DNA of 37,528 bases from a virus, in IMG/VR virus record IMGVR_UViG_3300043438_002023, positions 1 through 37,528 of that record. One strand, given 5' to 3'. The notes beneath the pieces are model-generated. The model saw only the letters and a program-made list of their open reading frames with translations, had not been told where the DNA came from and made no database searches. Each line of letters begins with the position of its first letter. The first letter of the stretch is position 1. Below are positions 9,001-21,000 of this stretch, one piece after another. Both the position numbers and the translations under genes were made by a program.

Positions 9001-12000
9001 AACATGCCGACCGATTCTATCGTGACGACATGCCGTCAGTGCGAGCCGTGATTTCCGCCGAGTTTGCCCGCCATGCGAACGGCCAAGCGATTGTTGAAGC
9101 ACCCAAGCCCGAGTTTGAAGGACCAGCAGCAGCGTTTTATCGATTCTTCATCACCACCCCTGCGGAAAAAATGCGCGAAATGCTGGCATCATTGCCCGTG
9201 GCGGACGTTGACAGTGCTTTGTTTTCCTCTCCCTCACCCGGAAATATCCGGCTCGATCTAATTTCCTCCTTTTCAAAGCCACCCGCCAGCTATACCTATG
9301 AAACATCCAATGAACGCCGTGAAAGCATCCTCAGTATCGCCCGCAAGCATGGACTCCGACTCGTCAATCCGGCAGATCAGGGTACCGCAATCCGGCGGTT
9401 TCAAGAAGTTTATGGAGTCACGGTCACCTTCTATGAAGGAGGCTCCCCCAAGAACACGGGATTTGTTTCCGGCAACAACATCTTCGTCAACTCCGAGCGG
9501 AACGACATCCCGACTTCGTGGACGCTGACGCATGAGCTGATCCACGTCGGACAGAAAGACCTTACAGCAGGAACACCGGAAATCAGTGGATTGATCGGTT
9601 CGCTTCTGAGTGACACGGAACTCAAAGCAGTTGAGGACAGGCTTCTTTCCGAAGGGTACAAACGGCATGAACTTGCCACCGAGATTCCGGCATTCCTAAT
9701 TGCCGACGCCGTTACCGATGGGGAGGTATTTGGATTTGATAGTTTCGCTAGAGGAGCGGAGCTGAAAGCATCGCTGGTCGATTGGTTCGACAGCCTGCAA
9801 TCCTTGAACCCTGAATTGCTGAAAACCGCGACGGATGACGAGCTTACGCGACTTAACTCATCCCCCACCCAGCCCGGCTTCTCCTTCGACCAGACCACCG
9901 ACGCGGGAGACGCGAGCCAGAAGGGGTTCAACTTCGGCACCCTCCCCCCCGGTCCAAACGCCAAGTTTGTCGAGAACACCCAGAAAGCCTACGACCACGC
10001 GACCACCGACAAGGCCCGCGAGAACATCGCCAAGGACAGCGCAGCCCGCGAGGGCATGAAGAACCGCGGGAAAGTGCAAAACGTGCCGCAGGGCATGATG
10101 GACTTCGGCATGAGCGGGAGCTTTGGGACGAAGGATCAGCCTTCGCTCTTCGACGCTGGCCCGAACGGCCGCCCGAGCATCCAGACCACGGACGGCGGCA
10201 CTCTCGAAGCGCCAGGCCAAATCTCGCTTTTCTCGTCGCCTGCATGGCACGGCACGCCGCACAAGGTGGACAAGTTCAGATTGGCCAAAATCGGCACCGG
10301 GGAAGGGGCGCTGGCGTTTGGCTGGGGGCTGTATTTTGCCGGACTAAAAAAAGTCGCTGAAGATTATCAGAAGAAATTGGCGGATGGGTCACTTCTCACT
10401 AGAGACGGTCAAATCTTTGATGATCGTAAAGAGTTAAAGAACATGAATGTTCGCTCTGTTTTAAATCGGAATGACGGCGACATTGATGCTGCTATTGCTA
10501 GAGCAAAACAAGTGATTGAGTCGATTCCTGAAACTCAGGGTGCTGAGTATGCGGCTAACGATATTCAAAGACTTGAAAGGTTGAAGGAAGAGGGCGGTCT
10601 TAGAAAATCTACAGGCTACCTCTACACCGTCACGCTCGACGTAAACGACGAGGATCTGCTGGACTGGGACAAGCCGCTGAGTGAGCAGAGCGAGAAGGTT
10701 CAAGCCGCAATAAAATCACAAATGCCACAGCGTTCATGGGAAATCATGAAAAGCCGCAGCGGGCAGGAGTATTACGAACGTTATTGGAATGCAAAATCTG
10801 CCGCAATGGAGGGCGATATTCGATCAGCTTCACTTGCGATCAATAGCCTCGGCATCCCCGGCATCCGCTACCTCGACGGCAATTCCCGCGCGGACGGGCA
10901 AGGCTCCTACAACTACGTCATTTTCGATGAATCCCTGATCAAGATCACGGAAGAAAACGGGAAACCCGTGGAGACTGCCGCGCTCTTCTCCAGCCCTTCC
11001 AACCAGCGCTCGCTCGACTTCGGCTTCTCCGGATCACTCGGCACCCGCGATCAAGAAGGATTCGACTTCAGCGCCAAACCAGTCACCGGACCCGCCAAGA
11101 TGCCGCGGAGGCTGCCCGACACCGCTTTCACCCGAACCATTGACCGCATGGGCCCCGACCGCGGAGAACTCCGCAAGTTCGACAAGGAAGCCTACGAGGC
11201 CAAATACGACCGGATCAGCAAAGAAGAGCAGGCCAAGGATGCGGCCAATGACGCCAAGATCGACGCATGGCTTGCCACCATCCCCGAGAACAAGCCGATC
11301 AGCTTCGAGGTGGGGAATCCCGCTGAAGACTTCTCCGGATTCAACGTGGTGACCAAGAACGCCTCAGATCCTGCCCGCCCATGGCGTGCGACCTGGTGGA
11401 GACGCTATCCGCGCCCCGAGTGGACCGATGCGCAGGAAGAGGAATACGAAGCCCTTTTCAAGAAAACCCGCACTGGCATGATGGGCGTTTCCGATGAGGA
11501 ATACCGCGCCGTTCACGCCCGCTTGAACGAGCTGGCCGACATCCAACGGCTGCCCGGTAAGACCCGGATGATTCCCACCGGCCACCAGGAATTCAAAACG
11601 CGCCGCGAGGCATTGGATGACGCAGTGAGCATGACCGAGGGCAATCCGGAGCCGATCATCGGAGCGCTGTTCTCCTCACCCACACGAGGCCAAGGCAGCT
11701 TCGACTTCGGCACCACGGGCAGCTTCAACACCCGCAACCAGCCAGGGTTTGATTTCGGAACACCGCAGCAACCGACTCCACAGGATACTGCAAAACCCGC
11801 AGAATCGCCACAAGCGGAGACTCCCAGCCAATCCACACGCCCACGCTCCGCAGTCCAAAACCTCTGGGATTGGGCTTCCGACGCATCCGCCAGCATCGAC
11901 CCACGCGCCCCGCAGGGCAATTTGTTCGACACGACACCGAAAACAACCGATACTCAATCAAATGACATTCCTAGCAGCACCAATCTGGAACCAGATCGCC

Positions 12001-15000
12001 AGAAGTCAAACACTGGAAACGGAGGCCGCCAAGGTGGCGTTTCAACTCGACGGGGATCAACTCGCCAAGCAGGACGATCTTTGGATGAAGGCGGAAGCCG
12101 CAGCGGGGACGCCGGACAAGGTGGCGCGATGCCTGCCGGTGTGCCTTCCGCTACTGACGGAATCACTGGCGATCCAAGCGTATCTCCAACAGAACCCGCA
12201 GCTCAAGGGGGCGATTCCCGAGATTCTGGACGCAGCGGACGCCGTGGACCTGATGACGGCGGACTATCACCTCAACGCCCAGGAGCAAACGAGCCTCGAA
12301 TCAATCTTGTCCTCACCCCGGAAAGCACTGGCCCGCTGGCTCCAAGTAGCCCACGGAGCGCGCAGGGCAGCGTAACGGGTGAATGGAAATCTCCGCTCAC
12401 TCCCGAGCAGCAGGGCGATGTCGAGTTCATCGATGCGCGTCTCAATCAGAACGGGCACCCGGGCGTTCTTCTCACAAATGGCACCGGCACCGGCAAAACG
12501 TTCTCAGGCCTTGGGGCGATCAAACAGGCGCTCGACCGTGGAGCGATGCACATCCTCGTTGTGGCACCATCCGACAAGGTGGGAAGCGATTGGAAGAACA
12601 CCGCGCAAGAGTTTTTCAACATCCAAGACGCCGCGCAGTTGGTCGATACCAAGGATAACGGCGGCACCAACCGGCTGGTGATGACCACCTACGCGAACCT
12701 GGGGCAAAACGCCAATCTAGTGAATCGCCCGTGGGATCTGATCGTGGCCGATGAGGCGCACTACCTGAGCCAGAATAAAGAGGGAAAGGACACCAACGCC
12801 CTCGACACCTTGCGAGCGCTCACATTCCACAAAAACGGGATCTTCCGCCGAGCTGAGATGCTGGAGCCGGAAGCCGCTGAGATCTCGAAGCAAATCCGGA
12901 AACTGCCATTCCGCGAGAGAATGAGCCCTATCCGCACCGCGCAGATGGAGCAGGCCGACCGGGCACTGTCCGCCGCCCGCGAGCGGATCAAGTCGCAGAT
13001 GCCAGCCAGAGAAGCCCGCCCAAAAGCCATCCTGCTATCCGCCACTCCGTTCGCCTGGCATTTCTCGCTTGATTACGCCGAGGGATACCTGTTCGACCAC
13101 GGTCCGGAGCCAACCAGTCGAGCCTACAACACTCCATCCGCCCGAGATCGCTTCTATATTGAAAACTTCGGCTACCGGATGCGGACTGGCAAGCTCACCC
13201 AACCGGATGCCGCCGCCGCGACCGCCACGGGCATTCTAGAGCGTCGGTTTGCCGAGAAGCTCATGAAGGAAAAGGCCATGTCTGGCCGTGCGCTTCAGGT
13301 CGAGCAGGATTACAGCCGTCAATTCATCCTCAGTGAGACGAAGCTTGGCGAGCAGATCGACGCCATCATCAAGGCCATCCGCGAGAATCCACGCTTCACC
13401 GTGCTATCCGATTACATCGGCCTGGGTGACTACCTCGCCCGCCGCTACCTGCTCGAAGGCATGAAAGCCCGGGAATCAGTGGACCGGATCCGCAAGCACC
13501 TCGCCATGGGCCGCAAGGTCGTCGTGTTCCACGATTACAAAAAAGGCGGGGCCGTGAATCCACTTCGGGCAGTCTTCCACAAGGGAGACGTCATTGAGCA
13601 GCGGAATCAAGAAACCGGCGAGATGGAGACGATCAACCTGCCGATGCGATTAGCAGAACTGAAACGGGCAATCCCAGGGTATGCCGCCACCGAGCGCGAG
13701 CTGGACGGACTGCTCTCCCCGATTGACCGGATTGAACGCGAATTCCCGCAAGCCCGCATCTTCAACGGTAGCGTGCCGAAAGGACAGCGCCGCGCCATCG
13801 TGGATGAGTTCAACCGCAGCGGAAGTTCGGTGAACGTCATCCTTGTGCAGCGAGCCAGCGGCAAGGAAGGAATCAGCCTGCATGATCGAGACGCCAAGCA
13901 TCAGCGCGTGTTCATCGATATTGGACTGGCAAACCGTCCAACCGACGCCATCCAGGGCGAAGGCCGCATCTACCGCCACGGCGTGCGCAGCAATGCGATT
14001 GTCGAATACCTCAGCACCGGGACCGACTTCGAGCGGCAGACGTTTGCGGAAACCATCGCCAAGCGCTCCAGCACGGCGGAAAACCTCGCCATGGGTGAAC
14101 GCGCCCGCTCACTCCTGCAATCGTTCGCCAATGGCTATAACGAAGCGGAGGCCATCGATCCGAACGACAACCAAGGCACCGGAGGGAAAGAGATGGACCG
14201 CCAGATTGAGGAAGGCAGTTCCTACAAGACTGCCGTCGCGCTCTTCTACACGAACCAGAAGAAAACCAGCCGCAACAAGAGCAGCGAGGGCTCCGACTAC
14301 TTCGCCACACCGGAGCCGCTTGGCTTCAAAATGGTGGAATGGGCGGACATCCAGCCCGGCGAGAAGGTTCTTGAGCCATCCGCTGGCCACGGTGCGATTG
14401 CCCGCTTCTTCCCAGACAGCACGAACCGCCACGGCATCGAGCCATCCAGCGAGCTCGCCAGCCGTCTTGCCTTGAACGCAACGGACATCACGATTCACCG
14501 CCAGCGGTTTGAAGACTACAACGTGATGAACAAGTTCAACGCGGTGGTCATGAATCCGCCGTTTGGCACCGCGGGCAAGACCGCGATGGATCACCTCATC
14601 AAAGCCTTGGGTCATCTCCGCAACGGAGGCCGGGTTGTCGCGCTCATCCCCGAGGGATCATCAATGGAGAAGCGGTTCGACAAGTGGTATGAATCCGACG
14701 AGGCCAAGAACTACTATGTCCGCGCCGAAATCAAACTGCCGACCAGCACCTTCGAGCGTGCTGGAACTGGGGTAAGCACCCGCGTTGTCATCATCGACAA
14801 GATGGTCGCGCGGAAGGGTGACGAGCAAAAAAACCTTGAAAACACCCGCATCGACCTCACTCGTCACGAGACGCTGCAGGAGTTCATCAATGAATTGGAA
14901 TTCATCACCGTTCCACCGCGCCCCGAGGTTGCGCCAGTCGCAGCCGAGGAAGCCGAAGCCGAGCAAGCCGCAAACCTCGTCACCGGAGGCCGCGATTTCA

Positions 15001-18000
15001 TTCTTCCTTCCACCATCCCGCAACCAGAGGCGGAAACCACATTTTCGACGGCGGAATTCAACCACAGCAAGACCGGAGCACCGCTCTTCGTGGCCAAGAT
15101 CGAGCGCAGGCTGTCAAAAGACGAATACGCCCGCGTTGCGGCATCGGCCAAGGCATTCGGTGGCTACTATTCGAGCTACAACAAGGAAGGCGCGATTCCA
15201 GGCTTCCACTTCAAGAGCGCAGAGGCCCGCGACGTTTTTATCGGTGGTGCGTCCGGTGAGTCGCCGCTCGGATCGTCACCCACCGCGCTGTTCAGCTCGC
15301 CAACGCCAGTAACCAGCGAACAGCTTGGCACAGTGCTTCTTGACAAGATTGGCGAGGAGGCGTTACGTGTGGAGCAACCCAAGGCGAAATATGAAGACAA
15401 GCGCCAGCAACTATTCGACTTCGCGCAAAGCATCATCGAAGGAGATCCGGAATCGGGACAAGATACTGGAAACGATGCCGCCAGTGGAGACGTGGCTGGT
15501 GAACGGATGCTACTCGGACGACTCGGAGACGCTTCCATCATCCGCCAAAGACTCGCCAGAGACATCCAGACGGATCTACAGGTAAGGTTCATCGGAGATA
15601 CTATCGGGTCGCCAGAAGATCTTGCCGTAAAGGCGCAAGCGTTGCGCAATCCACGTTTCGAGACGTTCTATGTGCTCGCAGCCAAACACCGGACGGCCCG
15701 CGCCAAGAATGGAGCGGGATACCAGATCCTTGATGCCATGGCCATCACATCCCGAGTTCCAACATCCGCCGCTGTTTTTGTTGATGGGAAAAACATGGAA
15801 GACGGAATGAAGGATCACCTAGATTTTCTTCAAAGGGTCAATGCCACCCACTATTTCCTGCTCCACAACCACCCGAGCGGCGATCCAAGCCCGTCATCAG
15901 CAGATTTGCGAATGACCATGCTACACGCAAAGGAAATGGAAAAACAAGGTATCAAGCTGGTTGATCATATTGTCATCAACCATGAACCGTTTGCCTCCAT
16001 CGACGCTTACGGGGTGATCAATTCCAACAGCATCCCTGCATCATCCCTGCGTGAAGTCGGCACCGAATACGATCCGTATCGGTGGCCGAGCAAATTCATC
16101 GATGGAGTTAAAGACATCGGCATGGATGGAAACTCCCCCGACCAGATTGCCAGCATCGCCCGAGACATCGAGGCGGACCGCGCCAACCCGGATCATGTTC
16201 TTGGATTCATCGTCAACGCCAGAGGGCGGATTGTCGCTACTTTCACCGGCACGCAAGACCAGGTGTTCACCATCGGAAAAGATGCTCTGGTGGATTACAC
16301 CCGAGATCAGGGAGGAGCGCGGTTGATGCTCCATGCCAAAGCCGCAGACAGGCTTGCTGCCGAAAGGATGATCAACAGCTTCCATGGGCTGAATGTGCGG
16401 AACCTTCTCACGGACATTGTGGTGGACTTCAAGACTGCAAGTGGCCAAACACATTACATCTCGGGAGTGGAATCCGGTTTATTTGTTCCACCTCCCCAAT
16501 TCTACGGAGAAGAAAACAAATCAGCAGGAATGCGCGTGCAAGAGGGAAACCAACCCGACCTCTTCGCCGCCGCAACCGCGCCAGACGCCACACAGCGACT
16601 CGGCACCGTCAAAGTCGGCACCAAGAACGCGCTCGGGGCTTACCGTGCGCTCACAGCCAAGCGAGACGCCGGGAAGGCACTCACGGGCGAGGAAGAGCAA
16701 ACGCTCCTGGATGCCGAGCAGGCCCTTGGGCAGAAGCTGGCATTTGATATGGACGCGCTGAGAAGCACAGCACCCGTAACGGAGACACCTGCCCCCACCG
16801 CGCCCGCCGCAGTCTTCGGCCAGAACCGTCAAGCAGGCCAAGACGAGATGTCCCGCGCCGGGGAGATCGACAGGAGCGGGCAGATCAGCCTGCTTTCAAG
16901 CCCTACGCCCGCGCAAGATGCCGACTACCTCGCCGCTGTGGAGTCCGGCGACATGGAGACGGCGCAGCGGATGGTGGATGAGGCTGCGAAGAAGGCGGGG
17001 TATAACATGAGCCACCGCCAAAGGTCTCCTGACGTGAAAAAGACTGGGGACGTTCTGTTGTTTGTGGACGACACCACATCCAACACTTCCTATGGATCAC
17101 ACGACTTTGTTGTTAAGGGTCTCTCGGAAATCCCTGATTATGTAAAAACTTTTGCGTTTGATTATTACGGGGACGAAGGACAAACCGAACCGGAGGACAT
17201 CCTAGAAAGCGCACAAGCGTGGGATGATAGACAATTTGTTTCCGATTTATGGCAAAAGTATGGCGATACGTTCCTTGACGAAGGAATCGTTGGGTTCAAA
17301 ACCCCGGATGGTGCGGTGGTATTCGACCGCGCTACTGCGCTTGCAAATGGTCAAATCAAGTCCGCCGATCCCGTCACCCGTGACGCGGACGGAAACGTGA
17401 TCCCGCTTTCCCAGCGGTTCAACCCGGCCAAGGATTCCATTCTCTTCTCCTCCCCCACCCCGGAAACCATCGACTGGAAGAAATTCCCGCCCGTCTTCAA
17501 GCTGGTCTATGCAGCCATCCTCGAAGGGCAATCCGTTGCACAAATCGCCAAAAAGCTCCGCATCACCGAGAAGGCTGTCACCAATATCTCGACTCAGCTT
17601 AGCACCCGCGTGCAGGCGCTCGATGAAGCGGCAGACGGCAAGCTGGTTCCAAAGATGAACGACGGACTACTTGAGCGCGGACGCCCCGAGCGGGCCATGT
17701 CCGTCAGCTCGCCAGAAGTCGCCCGGATTCTGCAGATTCGCCAAGACAATGGAGATCCGGAGGTGATTGCCAACGCAGAAACCTACGCCAACGCCAAGCG
17801 GATGATCGCCGCCGACTATCAGGGGACCATCGAGCGCATTACCAACCGCCGCGCCAATGGTGAAGACCTCACCTTGGACGAAGTGGCTGCCGCACAAATG
17901 ATCTTGCTCGGCAAGGTCGGCAAAAAGCGGTCGCAGATGACCCCAGAAGAAAAGGTGCAGCTTGGATGGCTCGCAATGGACTGGGTGGAACAAGGCACCG

Positions 18001-21000
18001 AGGATGCTCGTCGCCTTCAGATCCGCCGCGACGTGACCCACAGCCCCGCCGAACGTGCAGCCCTCTACTTTGCCAAGGAACTCTACACCCCGCAGGACAA
18101 AGCCACCGTGGAAGCGCTGAAAAAGGCGAAAGGTCGCAAAGCCAAGGAGGAGGTGATGAAACGGTTCATGGAGCGCTCCGAGGGATTGAAAAGCCGACTC
18201 AAGGAGCGCGGAATCGACCTCGAAGCCTCTCTCGAAGAGTTCCGCCGGCAGCAGGATGAAAAGCAGGCCATGGAGGAATCCGTGAAGCAGGCGCATGATC
18301 GCCTCACGAACGGGTATCAAGACGAAGTGAGCAGCCTGCAAGACCAGCTTGCTAAGGCAAACGAGGCGACCGCCGCCGCGCAAGCCATGGGGCTTGCCAG
18401 TAAAGAACAGATTGCCAAAATGGAGGCCGACGCCGCAGCAATGGCGGAGAAGCTGAAAAAGGCCCGCGCCGACCTCAGCAAGGCCCGCATGTTGGAACCT
18501 GGACTTGTCCTGAGAACCGCACTCCTCAACCTCACCGACGCCCAAAAGGCAGCAATGGAAACCCTCCTGAACGGTGGCACCATTGAAAACGCCTTGGCTG
18601 TCGGAGGCATGACACAGGAGGCCCTCAAGAAACTTTACATCAACTTTGGCAACGTCTTGAAAAAAGCCCGCCTTGAAGCGCAGGCATTGGCCAAGCAACG
18701 GATGCTGGAAATGCCGCCCGTGCTCATGTCATCCTCCATGGAGTCTGACGAACTCCGCATGGTGGGATACGTGCCATGGGGTGAGTTGGAAGAGCGCAAA
18801 GCCCCGATCACGCCCGAGCAGGTGAAGGTCAAACCAAAGAAGCAGCCCAAGGCAAAGCCAGCGGAACCCGTTACCCTCACGCCCGAGCAGCAAGAGGCCA
18901 TCGACGCCGCGTTCGAGCGATTCAAAAACGCGGATCCTGCCACCTGGACCACGTTGTTCGAAACGGAATCCAAGACGCTTGCACCGCTCATCGGGCAAGT
19001 CGGTTTCGAGGAGTTCAAGGGACGCCTCTTGCAACCGTGGAAAGACCGCTGGCAAACAGAAATGGACGGTATTGCCAATCCCGCCGCGCGAATCACCTTC
19101 GAGGAGTGGATTGCCAAGCCATCGACCAAGGAGACGGCTAATCGCGAGCGCGATTTGTTCCCGCAGCCGATCAACGAAACGACCGGAACCTTTGACACCA
19201 CCGCGCCAAACCGCGAAGGCAGCCTATTCCCCGCTCCGATCAACGAGACCACTGGAACATGGAACGACACCCGGCCTTACACCTCGCAGGGTGAACTCAT
19301 CCGCGAGGAAATCAGCACGACTACCGGACTACTGGATTTCAATGATCCGCTTTCCGTCCGTAACGCACTCCGCGAGATTTCCACCGGCCGCAGTTCCACC
19401 ATGGACAGGATCATGGAATTCTGGCGTGCATCCATCCTTTCCGGGCCGCAAACCGCCATCGTCAACACGATGTCCAACTTTGCCTTTGGAGGATTCAACA
19501 TGGGTCCGCGTCGGGTGGTAGAAGCCGGAGTAAACTCGATGCTCAACTTGGCCGGCATCAAGTCAAACGAATCGGCAGATTTTGGCGAGTTGGTCGTCAT
19601 GGCCAAACACTTGAGGGGAGCCGCCAAGCTTGCCGGGTTAAAAATGTTGCAATCATGGCGTGAGGAATCCGCCAACTTCAAAGCCTATGCCTTGGCCTCC
19701 GAGAACCAACTGAACTTTGGCGGCAAGGATTGGGAATCGTTTGAACCCGCGCTTCCTGGCAAACTGGGAACTTTCATGCGGGCAATCAGTTTCCGCCACA
19801 TGCAGGCTGCCGACGAGTTCATGAAGTTCTTCTTCGGTCAGGTAGAAGCTGCAGCGCAGGCACACCGCATCGCCAAATCAGAGGGACTTAAGGGCAAGGA
19901 CTATCAAGCCCGCCTTGACGACCTCATTGAGCGCAAGGGATCGGAAGCATGGCAGAAAACCTTCGACATCATGCAGCGAAACACATTCCAAGAGGAAATG
20001 GTCCCGCTAGGCGAAAACACCGCCGCCATCCGCATCTTTGACACCATCGCCATGAAAGCAAAAAGCGCCCGCCGGATGCCATACATCGGTAGGCCTATCA
20101 CCTTCTTCCTGCCCTTCATCAACACCCCGACCAATATCGCCAAACAAGCGGTGGAAATGTCGCCGCTTGGCGGGATGCTGGCTCTCATCGACGGATCGCG
20201 CGCCCTCAAACGCCGACTCTCTGCGGGAAAGCTCAATGCCGACGGTATGCGGATTTCCAAGGAGGAAGCAAAAATGATGGCCGATGAACTCTACGACAAA
20301 GAGCGGTTCGTCAAAGACATGACCAACCAGGTAATCGCGTGGGGACTCTACTTTGCCATCTCGGCAATGGTAGATGGTGACGATGACGACGAGCTACCAC
20401 TGATCACCGGAACGATGGCCTACACCATCACCAAGCGTGGCGAGCGCGACGTTGCAGAGCGGGTCATGCCGCCTCAAAGTATTCGAATTCCAGGCACCAA
20501 CACCTTCATGTCCTATTCCCGCATGGACCCGTTTGCTACCATCATGGCAGGCATGGTGGACATGACTCGTTCACTGAATCGGGAAGGAGGAATGAACTCC
20601 AAAGTCGCCACAGATTTCCTTGTTCACACCAAGAACGCCATGAAGGACAAAACCTTCCTCCAGGGAGTTTCAAACATGATCAATGCGCTCGAAGATCCAT
20701 CCCGCGTCATGGAACGGCTTTCCGCTGGCATCCTCACAGGATTTGTTCCTAACCTGATCCGCCAGCCCATCAGGGAATCAGACATGATGAAGCGGGATGT
20801 GAGCCCACGAGAAAGCGATGGTCTAGCCATGTCGATCGCCAAGCGAATTGGATACTCTATCGTCCCGGCATCCGCTCCGCTTAAGATCGACGTCTGGGGC
20901 CGAGAACTCCCCGCAAACCACGGTGAAATGATTGGCGGGCACCCGGTAGCCAATGCCATTTTCCGCACGCTTGATCCCACCAATTTGACAGTGGGAGCCA

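Noticed and set aside
12300-12330. An LSSP sequence in the nested +1 protein as an eighth border motif
   Set aside because: It is read in the other frame, so it is not part of the giant protein; most likely chance.
17667-18698. A 343-codon - strand frame over the coiled coil of the giant gene
   Set aside because: It is the antisense of a low-complexity coiled coil (Leu/Phe/His-rich), a common artefact.
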